From Limnobaculum allomyrinae (lineage in GTDB: Bacteria > Pseudomonadota > Gammaproteobacteria > Enterobacterales > Enterobacteriaceae), in contig NZ_JADRCR010000004.1 in NCBI RefSeq assembly GCF_016649425.1, forward strand, positions 62,001 through 126,000: a stretch of 64,000 nucleotides of DNA, given 5' to 3'. The notes under the pieces were generated by a model, which saw nothing but the letters and a program-made list of their open reading frames with translations, ran no database searches and had not been told where the DNA came from. The position numbers and the translations under genes are program-made. Position 1 is the stretch's first letter. Every line of letters starts with the position of its first letter. Below are positions 8,723 through 16,835 of the stretch, piece by piece.

Positions 8723-9896
8723 TGAAACGTTATCAACCACGGGAAACACTGGCGGAAAGGCGGCTGGTCCGGGGCAGCCTAAGCGCGTTAACCTGCAGGT
8801 TTTTGTGATGCTGGCCGCCATCGTGGTGATCATTCTGTTTTTCAGCGTAGCAACGGATGGCGCTTACATTAGCGCACGTAACATCTCTAACCTGCTGCGC
8901 CAGACGGCGATTACCGGCATTCTGGCGGTAGGGATGGTATTTGTCATTATTTCAGCGGAGATCGATCTGTCGGTCGGTTCAATGATGGGGTTACTCGGTG
9001 GAGCGGCGGCAATTTTTGACGTCTGGTTTGGCTGGCCTTTGCCGCTGACGATTGTGGTCACGTTAGTGATGGGGTTGTTATTAGGCGCATGGAATGGCTG
9101 GTGGGTTGCCTATCGTAAAGTGCCGTCATTTATCGTTACGCTGGCAGGGATGTTGGCCTTCCGCGGTATTCTGGTGGGAATTACCAACGGTACTACGGTT
9201 TCACCAACCAGCAATGCCATGTCGCAAATTGGGCAGAGCTATCTGCCGGACAGCCTGGGTTTTGGTATTGGTATCGGCGTGATGGTGCTGTTTGTTATCT
9301 GGCAATGGCGTCAGCGGGCACATCGTGAAGCGCTTGGATTACCGGTGCCCGGTAAAGGCAGTGATGTGGGGCGTCAGGCGATTACGGCAGTGATTCTGTT
9401 GGGTGCTATTTACCTGCTGAATGATTATCGCGGTGTGCCAACGCCGGTACTGATTCTGGCTGCGTTGATGATGGTGGGTATCTTTATGGCAACCCGCACT
9501 GCATTTGGCCGTCGTATTTATGCCATTGGTGGCAATATTGATGCAGCTCGACTGTCAGGTATTAACGTTGAGCGTACCAAGCTGGCGGTGTTTGCCATTA
9601 ACGGTTTGATGGTAGCGATTGCTGGCCTGATCCTCAGTTCTCGCTTAGGGGCGGGTTCGCCTTCTGCCGGTAACATTGCCGAGCTGGATGCCATCGCTGC
9701 CTGCGTGATTGGCGGAACCAGTCTGGCAGGTGGTGTGGGCAGCGTGGCCGGTGCGGTGATGGGGGCGTTTATCATGGCATCGCTGGATAACGGCATGAGT
9801 ATGCTGGATGTTCCGACCTTCTGGCAGTACATCGTTAAAGGTGCCATTTTACTATTGGCGGTGTGGATGGATTCTGCGACCAAAAAACGCGCCTGA
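8715..9896 (+). CDS. xylH: Xylose ABC transporter permease
   Basis: A 393-aa polytopic inner-membrane permease of the BPD_transp_2 family. It has about ten hydrophobic segments and the conserved stretches [34 protein letters not shown] and [16 protein letters not shown]. Length is identical to Escherichia XylH. The ATG at 8715 is preferred because CAGGAG sits 8 nt upstream; a GTG at 8706 is the alternative. The start lies inside the end of xylG. Confidence 0.97.
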   Translation: MSNETLSTTGNTGGKAAGPGQPKRVNLQVFVMLAAIVVIILFFSVATDGAYISARNISNLLRQTAITGILAVGMVFVIISAEIDLSVGSMMGLLGGAAAIFDVWFGWPLPLTIVVTLVMGLLLGAWNGWWVAYRKVPSFIVTLAGMLAFRGILVGITNGTTVSPTSNAMSQIGQSYLPDSLGFGIGIGVMVLFVIWQWRQRAHREALGLPVPGKGSDVGRQAITAVILLGAIYLLNDYRGVPTPVLILAALMMVGIFMATRTAFGRRIYAIGGNIDAARLSGINVERTKLAVFAINGLMVAIAGLILSSRLGAGSPSAGNIAELDAIAACVIGGTSLAGGVGSVAGAVMGAFIMASLDNGMSMLDVPTFWQYIVKGAILLLAVWMDSATKKRA

Positions 9897-9911
9897 TAGT
9901 TTGGCTCAGCG

Positions 9912-9967
9912 GCTCCGTATATTTTTTCAGCTATGTGTTTATCGGTTAGCTGAAAAGTGTGCGGAGC
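9912..9967 (+). repeat. Stem-loop between xylH and xylR
   Basis: An imperfect long inverted repeat with outer arms GCTCCG/CGGAGC and inner arms TTTTCAGCT/AGCTGAAAA. It begins 15 bp after the xylH stop and has no trailing T-run. It may limit read-through or stabilise the xylFGH message before the separately expressed regulator. Confidence 0.5.
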
Positions 9968-10096
9968 GTTGTACTTTCAGCTGTACGACCTGACAGGCTA
10001 TGGATAATTGTGTTACTCAATTCAACCTGAACAGAGGGTTGCCGACCCAGCGGCAGTGGTGATTTATCTTGTGTGTTGATCGGGAAATTGAACGCC

Positions 10097-11275
10097 ATGT
10101 TTGAAAAACGCTTCCGTATTACGCTGTTGTTTAATGCCAATAAGGTTTATGACCGGCAGATTATTGAAGGTGTTGGTGAATACTTGCAGGCTTCTCAATG
10201 CGATTGGGACATCTTTATTGAAGAGGATTTCCGCTGCCGCATAGACAACGTTAAAGACTGGTTGGGCGATGGGGTGATAGCCGATTTTGACGATCCGGAA
10301 ATCGAGCAAGCGCTAAATCAGGCTAATATTCCGGTAGTCGGGGTTGGCGGTTCTTACCATCGGCCTGAGGATTATCCTCCGGTTCATTATATTGCCACCG
10401 ACAACCATGCGCTGGTGAGCACTGCCTTTATGCACTTAAAAGAGAAAGGGCTAAATCACTTTGCTTTTTACGGCCTACCCCACCATATCTCTCATCGCTG
10501 GGCAACGGAACGGGAGCACGCTTTCCGCCAGCTGGTCACCGAAGGAAATTACCGTCACTCTATTTATCAGGGGATGGAAACCGCGCCGGAAAACTGGAAA
10601 CACGCTCAGAACCGCCTGGCGGACTGGCTACAAAACCTGCCGGCCCACACGGGAATTATTGCGGTCACCGATGCCCGAGCCCGTCATTTGCTACAGGTGT
10701 GTGAGCATCTGGATATCGCGGTACCGGAGAAGATGTGTGTTATTGGCATTGATAATGAAGAACTGACCCGTTATTTGTCGCGGGTAGCGCTCTCTTCGGT
10801 GGCGCAAGGTTCGCGTCAGATGGGTTATCAGGCAGCCAAGCTGTTGCATAAATTGCTGAAGCAGGGCGATTTTCCGGTTCAGCGCATTTTAGTACCACCG
10901 GTGAAAGTAGTGGAACGCCGCTCAACGGACTACCGTTCGCTGCACGATCCGGCGGTGATTCAGGCAATGCATTTTATCCGCTACCATGCCTGTAAGGGGA
11001 TCAAAGTAGAGCAGGTGCTGGATGCGGTAGGGATTTCCCGTTCCAATCTTGAGAAGCGTTTTCGTGATGAAACCGGCAATACTATTCATGGCCTGATCCA
11101 TCAGGAGAAGTTGAATCGGGCCAGTGAGTTTCTGGCTGCCAGTACCCTGTCGATTAACGAGATTTCCCAGATGTGCGGTTATCCATCGTTACAGTATTTC
11201 TATTCGGTATTTAAGAAAGAGTACGGCATCACGCCAAAAGAGTATCGGGATAAGTTCGGCGAGCTGGTGTATTGA
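10097..11275 (+). CDS. xylR: Xylose operon transcriptional activator
   Basis: A 392-aa AraC-family activator fused to a periplasmic-binding-protein-like xylose sensor. The LacI/PBP-like domain spans about 8-270 (RITLLFNANKVYDRQIIEGV; FAFYGLPH; CVIGIDNEELTRYLSRVALS). Two helix-turn-helix motifs follow at the C terminus (GIKVEQVLDAVGISRSNLEKRF; LSINEISQMCGYPSLQYFYS). The start MFEKRFRITLLF aligns with Escherichia XylR; an in-frame ATG 24 bp upstream is less likely. It binds xylose and activates the divergent xylA and xylF promoters together with CRP. Confidence 0.97.
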   Translation: MFEKRFRITLLFNANKVYDRQIIEGVGEYLQASQCDWDIFIEEDFRCRIDNVKDWLGDGVIADFDDPEIEQALNQANIPVVGVGGSYHRPEDYPPVHYIATDNHALVSTAFMHLKEKGLNHFAFYGLPHHISHRWATEREHAFRQLVTEGNYRHSIYQGMETAPENWKHAQNRLADWLQNLPAHTGIIAVTDARARHLLQVCEHLDIAVPEKMCVIGIDNEELTRYLSRVALSSVAQGSRQMGYQAAKLLHKLLKQGDFPVQRILVPPVKVVERRSTDYRSLHDPAVIQAMHFIRYHACKGIKVEQVLDAVGISRSNLEKRFRDETGNTIHGLIHQEKLNRASEFLAASTLSINEISQMCGYPSLQYFYSVFKKEYGITPKEYRDKFGELVY

Positions 11276-11359
11276 GTGCGGTTTCGCGGTGGTGGTGAGC
11301 ATGAGCAAAAACCGTGAAATACGAGAAAAATTAGCAGTTCCATCCCATTCGTTTAACGG

Positions 11360-11365
11360 TATAAT
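11360..11365 (+). promoter_or_regulatory. -10 element of the selC promoter
   Basis: A perfect TATAAT lies 42 bp upstream of the mature tRNA-Sec 5' end. No strong -35 hexamer is visible at 16-18 bp. Confidence 0.5.
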
Positions 11366-11407
11366 CGACGGGCTCATCTGTTACAGCACTTCTGTTGCTT
11401 CTAAAAC

Positions 11408-11502
11408 GGAAGGTCATCGTCCCCGGTGGGGCGGCTGGACTTCAAATCCAGATGGGGCCGCCAGCGGTCCCTGGCAGGTTCGACTCCTGTGACTTTCCGC
11501 CA
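11408..11502 (+). tRNA. selC: tRNA-Sec (UCA anticodon), selenocysteine
   Basis: A 95-nt gene with encoded CCA. The 8-bp acceptor stem pairs GGAAGGTC with GACTTTCC (one G-U), as specific to selenocysteine tRNA. The anticodon arm CTGGACTTCAAATCCAG exposes TCA. A long variable arm (GGGGCCGCCAGCGGTCCC) is followed by the T arm GGCAGGTTCGACTCCTGT. It is nearly identical to Escherichia selC. It decodes UGA as selenocysteine in, for example, formate dehydrogenases. selC is a common island integration site, and phage-like relics follow it. Confidence 0.98.
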
Positions 11503-11662
11503 ATTCAGTTATTTTCACATTTCATAAATGTCTATTAATCCCTTATACATACTGAATTTTAATATAGGGCGATTACCGTGAAACAGTATTTGATTTATAT
11601 TCAAGGTAATCTGTAAGAGATATTAGTTTGATGGTTATTAATCAATATAAAAGGAACTATAC

Positions 11663-12020
11663 ATGGAGCATCACCACCAACCTTTTTAAGAAATAAAAAT
11701 ATTCAGTGAGAACGGCTTGGAATACTGGTCAGCGAGAGAACTGGCTTCATTGTTAGACTATAAAGATTGGCGAAATTTCCTGAAGGTATTAAGTAAAGCA
11801 ATTCAGGCGTGCGAAGCTAGTAATCAAGAGGCTTCACACCATTTCGTTGAAGCCAACAAAATGGTCTGGTGCAAAGCGAGAAATAGATGATGTAAATTTA
11901 TCACGTTACGCTTGTTACCTCGTTGTACAAAATGGTGATCCGAGCAAGCCCGTTATAGCAGCTGGGCAAACGTATTTTGCAATTCAGACGAGACGGCAAG
12001 AGTTAGCTGTTTCGAGATGA
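11663..12020 (+). pseudogene. dinD: Decayed dinD (DNA-damage-inducible protein D), 5' half
   Basis: From ATG 11663 the reading MEHHHQPF is followed by an in-frame TAA, then EIKIFSENGLEYWSARELAS and further DinD-like sequence to about 11875. A shift to another frame then gives [34 protein letters not shown] and [13 protein letters not shown], the most conserved part of DinD. The gene therefore has a nonsense codon, a frameshift and loss of the C-terminal half. DinD acts on RecA filaments in the SOS response. SD AAGGA is intact, but I saw no LexA box upstream. Its position 160 bp after selC and its decay indicate a relic of an integrated element. Confidence 0.85.
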
Positions 12021-12024
12021 ATCA

Positions 12025-12110
12025 ATGGTGGCGCAAGCGGGGCAGCCGCAAGGCTGGTCGGTTCCAAGATTACCGATAACGTCAACTCTGTTTGAGCCAC
12101 CACCCAAAAA
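12025..12110 (+). pseudogene. Ash/Icd-like satellite-phage protein fragment
   Basis: The reading MVAQAGQPQGWSV at 12025 carries the AGQPQGW motif common to the Ash/Icd-like proteins of P4-type satellite prophages. No full-length protein surrounds it, and dinD is truncated at this junction. I take it as a recombination scar of a lost satellite element. The call rests on a short motif recalled from the family. Confidence 0.5.
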
Positions 12111-12839
12111 TCACCACCGAATAGTATATGGCTCCGTTCCCAACTCCCAACGGCCATCATCATTCTGCTCAAGCAAAATTCCTCTATGCGCCCAGCCATC
12201 TTTTTTAGGGAAGAATCCTAACGAACTTCCGAGGTCTTTATCAGCAAGCCAGGCTGTTTTGCTTTCATCTGGCTTCCATAAAAAATCGACCCAGGTCACC
12301 AGATGGGGATTGTTATCAAATGGATTTTTGGTCGGCTGCATAAATTTTTCCATGCCGCCATATACAATATGTGCGCAGAAACGATTATCGGTATAAAGGC
12401 CTTTCTTTCCGTTCAGTGCGCCGCTGCTCTTAGATTCATCGTATCGATAAAATGACTTACCCAAAGGTGTGACTTCAACGTGGCTTAAAGAAACCTCTTT
12501 TTCAATGGCGGTATAACCGGGTTTTTTAACGGTTGGAGCCCCTTTTCCCGTATTGAATTGAACCGTAATCAGACCGTTTCTGATTAGGGCTTCCACGTCT
12601 TTTCTTACCTTGCCTTCCATCGTCTGTAATGACGCCGTTTCTACATCTGCCGGTAGTTCTGCGGCAGCCCCCGGTAAGGTGATACAGGCACTCACTGGCA
12701 CATTTTTGAGGTCGGTAAACGCGGTGGACAAAATGGTATTGATTTGGCTTTCGTTTAACTCATCTTGTGATAAAGCGATACCCGTTACGCCGAGTGATAA
12801 TACGGCGATCAGGGCTCTGACTGCGATCATTTTGTTCAT
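12111..12839 (-). CDS. Secreted protein of unknown function
   Basis: A 242-aa protein with a clear signal peptide (MNKMIAVRALIAVLSLGVTG, cleavage near ALSQ). The mature part has two or three cysteines and several tryptophans and ends WELGTEPYTIRW. No catalytic motif was recognised. The start MNKM is chosen because GGAAAG lies upstream and the signal peptide then begins properly; an ATG 30 bp upstream is possible. It lies beside the selC relics, so it may be accessory cargo. Confidence 0.6.
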   Translation of the reverse strand: MNKMIAVRALIAVLSLGVTGIALSQDELNESQINTILSTAFTDLKNVPVSACITLPGAAAELPADVETASLQTMEGKVRKDVEALIRNGLITVQFNTGKGAPTVKKPGYTAIEKEVSLSHVEVTPLGKSFYRYDESKSSGALNGKKGLYTDNRFCAHIVYGGMEKFMQPTKNPFDNNPHLVTWVDFLWKPDESKTAWLADKDLGSSLGFFPKKDGWAHRGILLEQNDDGRWELGTEPYTIRW

Positions 12840-12916
12840 CTCAGGTCTTTCCGGATTATGGTTTTGCATTTTGTATCTTATCAGGTATGAATACTCACAC
12901 TTTTATAGTGAATTTT

Positions 12917-13405
12917 TTATTTGCTAAAAACAACCGGAATTCTTTTTGAGAATAAGAAGTAAGGTGTCCAGAAAATTAAACCTACTGCTGCCGAAGTCAA
13001 TGCTCTGATATCGGGAGTATCTAATGGCATTTTAAAAAGATACGAGGCAAATACTGTGAAATACAGCGTTACCACAGTGTTAAAAATATAATAGGGGATA
13101 ATAACTTTCTTTATATTTTTCTTCTTTTTAAAGAAGCTCCATACGGTGAAATAGGTTATGAATAAATCAATTAATAAAATTAATATACCGAGATAGAGAT
13201 AGTAAGCCACATATCCGGGGAGGTCGCCGGATAACATATTGAGATATTTAATAAAATTAATCGGCGCCAGTACAGCTGCGAGGCACAATCCCAGGGCGGG
13301 CAGGTACAAAATACCATTAATTTTAGATGATTCTTTTTCTTCACAATTATCACAAAGTCCGGATTCTTTATTCGGCTCATTTTCGTGACAATGAATACAT
13401 TTCAT
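12917..13405 (-). CDS. DUF2569-type membrane protein with N-terminal zinc ribbon
   Basis: A 162-aa protein. Residues 1-22 contain two CxxC pairs (CIHC and CDNC), a probable zinc ribbon. Four hydrophobic helices follow (near residues 32-56, 64-92, 100-125 and 135-157), ending FSKRIPVVFSK. The arrangement and the GILYLPALGLCLAAVLAPI opening resemble DUF2569 inner-membrane proteins; the function is unknown. A lysine cluster KKKKNIKK sits in the central loop. The AT-rich composition suits accessory DNA. Confidence 0.55.
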   Translation of the reverse strand: MKCIHCHENEPNKESGLCDNCEEKESSKINGILYLPALGLCLAAVLAPINFIKYLNMLSGDLPGYVAYYLYLGILILLIDLFITYFTVWSFFKKKKNIKKVIIPYYIFNTVVTLYFTVFASYLFKMPLDTPDIRALTSAAVGLIFWTPYFLFSKRIPVVFSK

Positions 13406-13629
13406 TTTTTATTTCCATATAATTTGTTAGATCATAATTTACTATTGAAAAATAGATTTTCATTCAGATTTATACATTCCAGAGAATATTTAAGGCAAGA
13501 TAATTTTGGTGAGCGTCATCATTTTTATTGTTCGGGAAACTTCTTGTCCCGGCAATGGATAAAAGAGCGTTTCTGTGCAAGACAGGAACACGGTATTAAG
13601 ATTATCAGCGCCATAAACGTTTTATGTTG

Positions 13630-13863
13630 TTAAACATGCCCATGAGTAACTTGATTATCTTCTAAAACCGCAATCGCCGTTTGCATTGCAATCCGGTCAT
13701 TGAGTTTCATTTTTTTTGCCTGAACCACATATAAATATTCAATCAGCGTTCTGGTATTGATTGGACGACCTTGCTTTCCGACGGCAATTACAGCCGTTCC
13801 GAGTATGAGTTTGACCGTGGGTAATTGAGAGGGATACCAGGCTAACGTTTCTGACGATTTCAT
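13630..13863 (-). CDS. Small protein, possibly YmgB/AriR-type connector
   Basis: A 77-aa helical, soluble protein containing VKLILGTAVIAVGKQGRPIN and LIEYLYVVQAKKMKLNDRIA. The pattern of two helices around a GxPxN turn recalls the small YmgB/YcgZ/AriR connector proteins that modulate Rcs and biofilm functions. Identity is low and was judged by eye. SD AGGAG precedes the ATG at a good distance. Confidence 0.4.
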   Translation of the reverse strand: MKSSETLAWYPSQLPTVKLILGTAVIAVGKQGRPINTRTLIEYLYVVQAKKMKLNDRIAMQTAIAVLEDNQVTHGHV

Positions 13864-13984
13864 TTGATACTCCTGACGAGTAGGGCATCAAATATAGCAC
13901 GATAAGACGCTTTATTCATCGTATAAAAAATAATCAGAGGTGATGGTGTGATATGATAAGACCCATTCACCAAAAAGGTCGAAT

Positions 13985-14149
13985 ATGATGTCCTATCTTA
14001 ATGAAATTATTCAGAAGGTGAGGGAACGCACTTCTACCGTGGAATGCCCGGTATGCAAGGAAAGCTCAAAGCAATTGACCCTGAAAATCTCACAAGAACT
14101 TGTGTTATGTTGCCCTCATTGCAGGGCATTATTTGTCATTCATCGCTAA
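13985..14149 (+). CDS. 54-aa zinc-ribbon protein
   Basis: MMSYLNEIIQKVRERTSTVE is followed by CPVC and, 18 residues on, CCPHC, so two CxxC knuckles form a plausible zinc ribbon. SD AAGG lies 9-12 nt upstream, and a rho-independent terminator follows at 14190. It resembles the small enterobacterial zinc-ribbon proteins of the YnfU type (from memory, not verified). Function unknown. Confidence 0.6.
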   Translation: MMSYLNEIIQKVRERTSTVECPVCKESSKQLTLKISQELVLCCPHCRALFVIHR

Positions 14150-14189
14150 ATCTATCTCTGTTAAATGGGAGAGAATAAATTTATTAAAG

Positions 14190-14217
14190 GTGCTCTGATA
14201 TTAACGAGCACTTTTTA
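14190..14217 (+). terminator. Terminator of the 54-aa zinc-ribbon gene
   Basis: Stem GTGCTC/GAGCAC with a 10-nt loop, followed by five T. Confidence 0.75.
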
Positions 14218-14280
14218 TGTCCATCCGCCTTAAAACACCACAGACTTAACATGAGGTTAGTGCCATCACCACATCTCAAT

Positions 14281-14382
14281 TCACCCCACCAGCCCAACAA
14301 CACCACCTTCAAAATCACAGATAAGTTTAAATAAAATAAGCAGAGCCGCTCCAATAGCGATGAGGAAGAGTTTTTCGTTCAT
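14281..14382 (-). CDS. 33-aa single-span membrane peptide
   Basis: ATG 14382 has AAGGATG about 10 nt upstream. The peptide MNEKLFLIAIGAALLILFKL continues ICDFEGGVVGLVG and then stops. It has one hydrophobic span of about 17 residues followed by a short glycine-rich tail. It has the size and form of small stress or toxin-like membrane peptides, but no family was recognised and no antisense RNA was identified. Confidence 0.4.
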   Translation of the reverse strand: MNEKLFLIAIGAALLILFKLICDFEGGVVGLVG

Positions 14383-14677
14383 GGTCATACATCCTTGTAT
14401 GTTTTTCTTCAGTGAGAAATATCCGTTGGGCATTTTTCGATCTTAGCGTTCATTCTCGCCTTGATTGCCGCTTTCAAACTGTTAGCTGAAGCACAGTATA
14501 CACAAAGGATATATATTGAAAACAGTCCGGTATGGTAATAACTATCTGTTCTGGCAACGTATTGAATTGATAAATAACATGTCTGTACCACGCCATCAGA
14601 CAGCACACAGATAAACCCTGAACCCGCTGAATAACTTTTGTTATGATAAGACAATACAGGTTTTTCGAGTGATTGAG

Positions 14678-15187
14678 ATGAAAAGGAATTTACTGTTTTT
14701 GATACCCGCACTGGCGCTGTTCATTGCCGGTTGTGAGGCAGAAAAGCCGGTTGATTGGTATATAAAAGATAAGAACGAGCTGATAACCAAACTTTCTGAA
14801 TGCCAATCCGATGACGACAGTACCAACTGCATTAATGCCCGCAAAGCGGCTGAGTTAGTGAAATCAGCGGTGGCGGAAGGATTTAAAATTGCCAATTCAT
14901 GTCGCTATCAAGTCGATCTTCAACTCAGTTTGATGGACAAAGTTATCGATGTGGATGCCGCTTGCCCTTCAGGCAGCTCAACGTCACCAAAATATAATGT
15001 CAATCAGGCAACGGGTGATATTAAGGTTGATTTTACCGGTGATGCAGAGGGTATCTGGCTGACGTTTTCAAAAAAGCGGGCGGTGATTGGCGGCGCGATA
15101 GCAACCAATCAATGGAGTTGCTTTACCACACTGGCATATGAGCAGTTCATGCCGGAAATCTGCGTTAGCAAACTGGTTTATCGGTAA
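14678..15187 (+). CDS. Lipoprotein with EexN-like N terminus and pilin-like C-terminal segment
   Basis: A 169-aa protein with lipoprotein signal MKRNLLFLIPALALFIAGC (lipid-modified Cys19). The next 45 residues (VDWYIKDKNELITKLSECQ, then NCINARKAAE) match the pattern of the EexN entry-exclusion lipoproteins of conjugative elements. From about residue 55 a region with AVAEGFKIANSC and ending WSCFTTLAYEQFMPEIC resembles the globular C terminus of a type IV pilin, including the paired-cysteine loop. The ATG at 14678 is chosen; a GTG lies 9 bp upstream. It stands alone, with no conjugation genes nearby. Confidence 0.7.
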   Translation: MKRNLLFLIPALALFIAGCEAEKPVDWYIKDKNELITKLSECQSDDDSTNCINARKAAELVKSAVAEGFKIANSCRYQVDLQLSLMDKVIDVDAACPSGSSTSPKYNVNQATGDIKVDFTGDAEGIWLTFSKKRAVIGGAIATNQWSCFTTLAYEQFMPEICVSKLVYR

Positions 15188-15234
15188 TTTATGCTGCCCC
15201 GTGGATCTGTGGGGCAGCACTATCACGCATTGCT

Positions 15235-15831
15235 TCAGAGTAAGGTGTCCACAATACGGCGTGATTTTTCAAACAGACTTTCATAGTGGCTCTGGTTATC
15301 ACCAATATCTTCTTCAACGCCAATGGTGTTGTAGAGGAAAGTGATGCCATTATCCTCGATGCCTAAATAGCTGGCGGCACCGTTCAGGAAGTCAGTTATG
15401 TTTTTACACCAACCGTATTCGATAAACTTATCCTCTGAACCGCCAATCAGGGCAACCCAGCGAATCTTTTTACCTGCCAGACTACTGCCCTTACCGTAAG
15501 CCAGTCCGTGGTTCCATACCCTATCCAGATAGCCTTTAATCATCGCCGGGAAGCTGTACCACCACAGTGGAAACACGAACACCAGGGTGTCTTTATCCTG
15601 TAGCTCACCAAAAAGCTGATGAACTTCAGGCGTGTACTGTTTTTGTGGATTTTGCCAGTCTGGCTCATCGTCCTGCTCAAGTACCGGATTAAAGCCTCTG
15701 CGATACAGATCCAGAGTGGTGACGTTAATATCGTTTCGAGTCGCTTCACCCTGAATTTCTTCAACAATTTTCGCCGTTAACGAGTCAGCTCTTGGGTGCG
15801 ACCAAATAATATACATATTCTGTGATTTCAT
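15235..15831 (-). CDS. Flavodoxin-fold NAD(P)H oxidoreductase
   Basis: A 198-aa protein of the Flavodoxin_2/NQO family that binds FMN or FAD and reduces quinones or similar electrophiles with NAD(P)H. Diagnostic segments are IIWSHPRADSLTAKI (flavin phosphate loop, residues 8-22) and the FVFPLWWYSFPAMIKGYLDR block (about 85-105) followed by VWNHGLAYG. It is divergently transcribed from a LysR-type regulator 101 bp away, which is probably its regulator. The exact substrate is unknown. Confidence 0.85.
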   Translation of the reverse strand: MKSQNMYIIWSHPRADSLTAKIVEEIQGEATRNDINVTTLDLYRRGFNPVLEQDDEPDWQNPQKQYTPEVHQLFGELQDKDTLVFVFPLWWYSFPAMIKGYLDRVWNHGLAYGKGSSLAGKKIRWVALIGGSEDKFIEYGWCKNITDFLNGAASYLGIEDNGITFLYNTIGVEEDIGDNQSHYESLFEKSRRIVDTLL

Positions 15832-15932
15832 GACGTTATCTCAATAGGTTAAATCATGGTTGTCACTTTATCGACGCGGGATTATCCTGTAAACGTAATG
15901 ATTTTAGATAGAGTAATGAGATATTTTCACTA

Positions 15933-16835
15933 ATGCGGATGAATTTTGCTGACTTTGCTACTTTTATTGCTGTCGCTCGCCACCGAAGCTTTCGGGCTGC
16001 GAGTGATGAACTGGGGCTATCATCCTCGGCTATCAGTCATGCGATTAAGCAACTGGAACAACGGCTTAAAATACGGCTTTTCAACCGTACCACTCGCAGC
16101 GTGTCGTTGACGGAAGCCGGCAGTAGTCTTTATGAACGGCTCCGCCCGGCGTTTGATGAAATCAATACCATGCTCGATGAGGTGAATTGCTTTCGCGATA
16201 CGCCAATGGGAACGCTGAAAATCAATGCGGCTCGTCAGGCCATTCGACTATTTCTGATGCCTTACGTGGCCGGATTTGTCCGCCAGTATCCAGACCTGAA
16301 GGTGGAAATTACCGCCGATGATTCGCTGGCTAATATCGTACAGCAGGAGTTTGATGCCGGCGTCCGGTTAAGCGGCATTGTGGAAAAGGACATGATTGCC
16401 GTCCCTCTCGGGCCACCGGTGAAACTTTCTGTCGTGGCAACACCGGATTATTTCGCCCAACATGGGAAACCCGTACATCCACGTGAACTGGTGGATCACC
16501 AGTGTGTGGTGTTCCGCTTTCCAAGTGGAAGGCCTTATCACTGGGAATTTGAAGGGCCTGAAGGGCGGTTAGACGTGGCGTCTTCCGGCAATATTGTGCT
16601 GGATGATATGGATGCGGAGCTGGATGCAGTACTGATGGGGGCAGGAGCAGGGTATCTGTTTTACGACCAGGTTAAACCCTATCTGGAGAGCGGGCAGTTG
16701 GAGTCGGTTCTGGAGGAGTGGTTGCCGGAGAGACCCGGCTTCCAACTCTATTATCCTAACCGTCAGTATATGTCATGTGGGCTGCGGGCGTTTCTGGATT
16801 ATATCAAAGTGCCCGACAACAAAATTAGCCTATAG
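15933..16835 (+). CDS. LysR-family transcriptional regulator
   Basis: A 300-aa LTTR. The N-terminal winged helix-turn-helix (FATFIAVARHRSFRAASDEL; LSSSAISHAIKQLEQRL, residues 7-45) is followed by the linker and an effector-binding domain ending in LRAFLDYIK. The profile MGTLKINAARQAIRLFLMPYV is typical of the AaeR/DmlR-like subgroup. Divergent from the flavoprotein gene, the classical LTTR arrangement. Its 3' end overlaps the histidine-kinase gene by 11 bp tail-to-tail. Confidence 0.92.
   Translation: MRMNFADFATFIAVARHRSFRAASDELGLSSSAISHAIKQLEQRLKIRLFNRTTRSVSLTEAGSSLYERLRPAFDEINTMLDEVNCFRDTPMGTLKINAARQAIRLFLMPYVAGFVRQYPDLKVEITADDSLANIVQQEFDAGVRLSGIVEKDMIAVPLGPPVKLSVVATPDYFAQHGKPVHPRELVDHQCVVFRFPSGRPYHWEFEGPEGRLDVASSGNIVLDDMDAELDAVLMGAGAGYLFYDQVKPYLESGQLESVLEEWLPERPGFQLYYPNRQYMSCGLRAFLDYIKVPDNKISL

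Noticed and set aside
11984-12199. 71-codon leftward ORF across the dinD/Ash junction
   Set aside because: It is the antisense of the Ash-type motif, a common spurious translation in satellite phage regions.
13385-13633. 82-codon rightward ORF (MTMNTFHFLFPYNLLDHNLL...)
   Set aside because: It starts within the oppositely oriented DUF2569 gene, has no SD and no recognisable protein character; the 13406-13629 gap shows nothing else.
14409-14711. 100-codon leftward ORF ending KIEKCPTDISH
   Set aside because: It overlaps the lipoprotein signal-sequence region on the other strand, and its first half is low-complexity chance reading. The C-terminal ALKAAIKARMNAK-like stretch looked protein-like, but no start with an SD was found.
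11503-15200. Intact genomic island with attR repeat of selC
   Set aside because: No second copy of the selC 3' end and no integrase gene were found in the window; only relics are supported.
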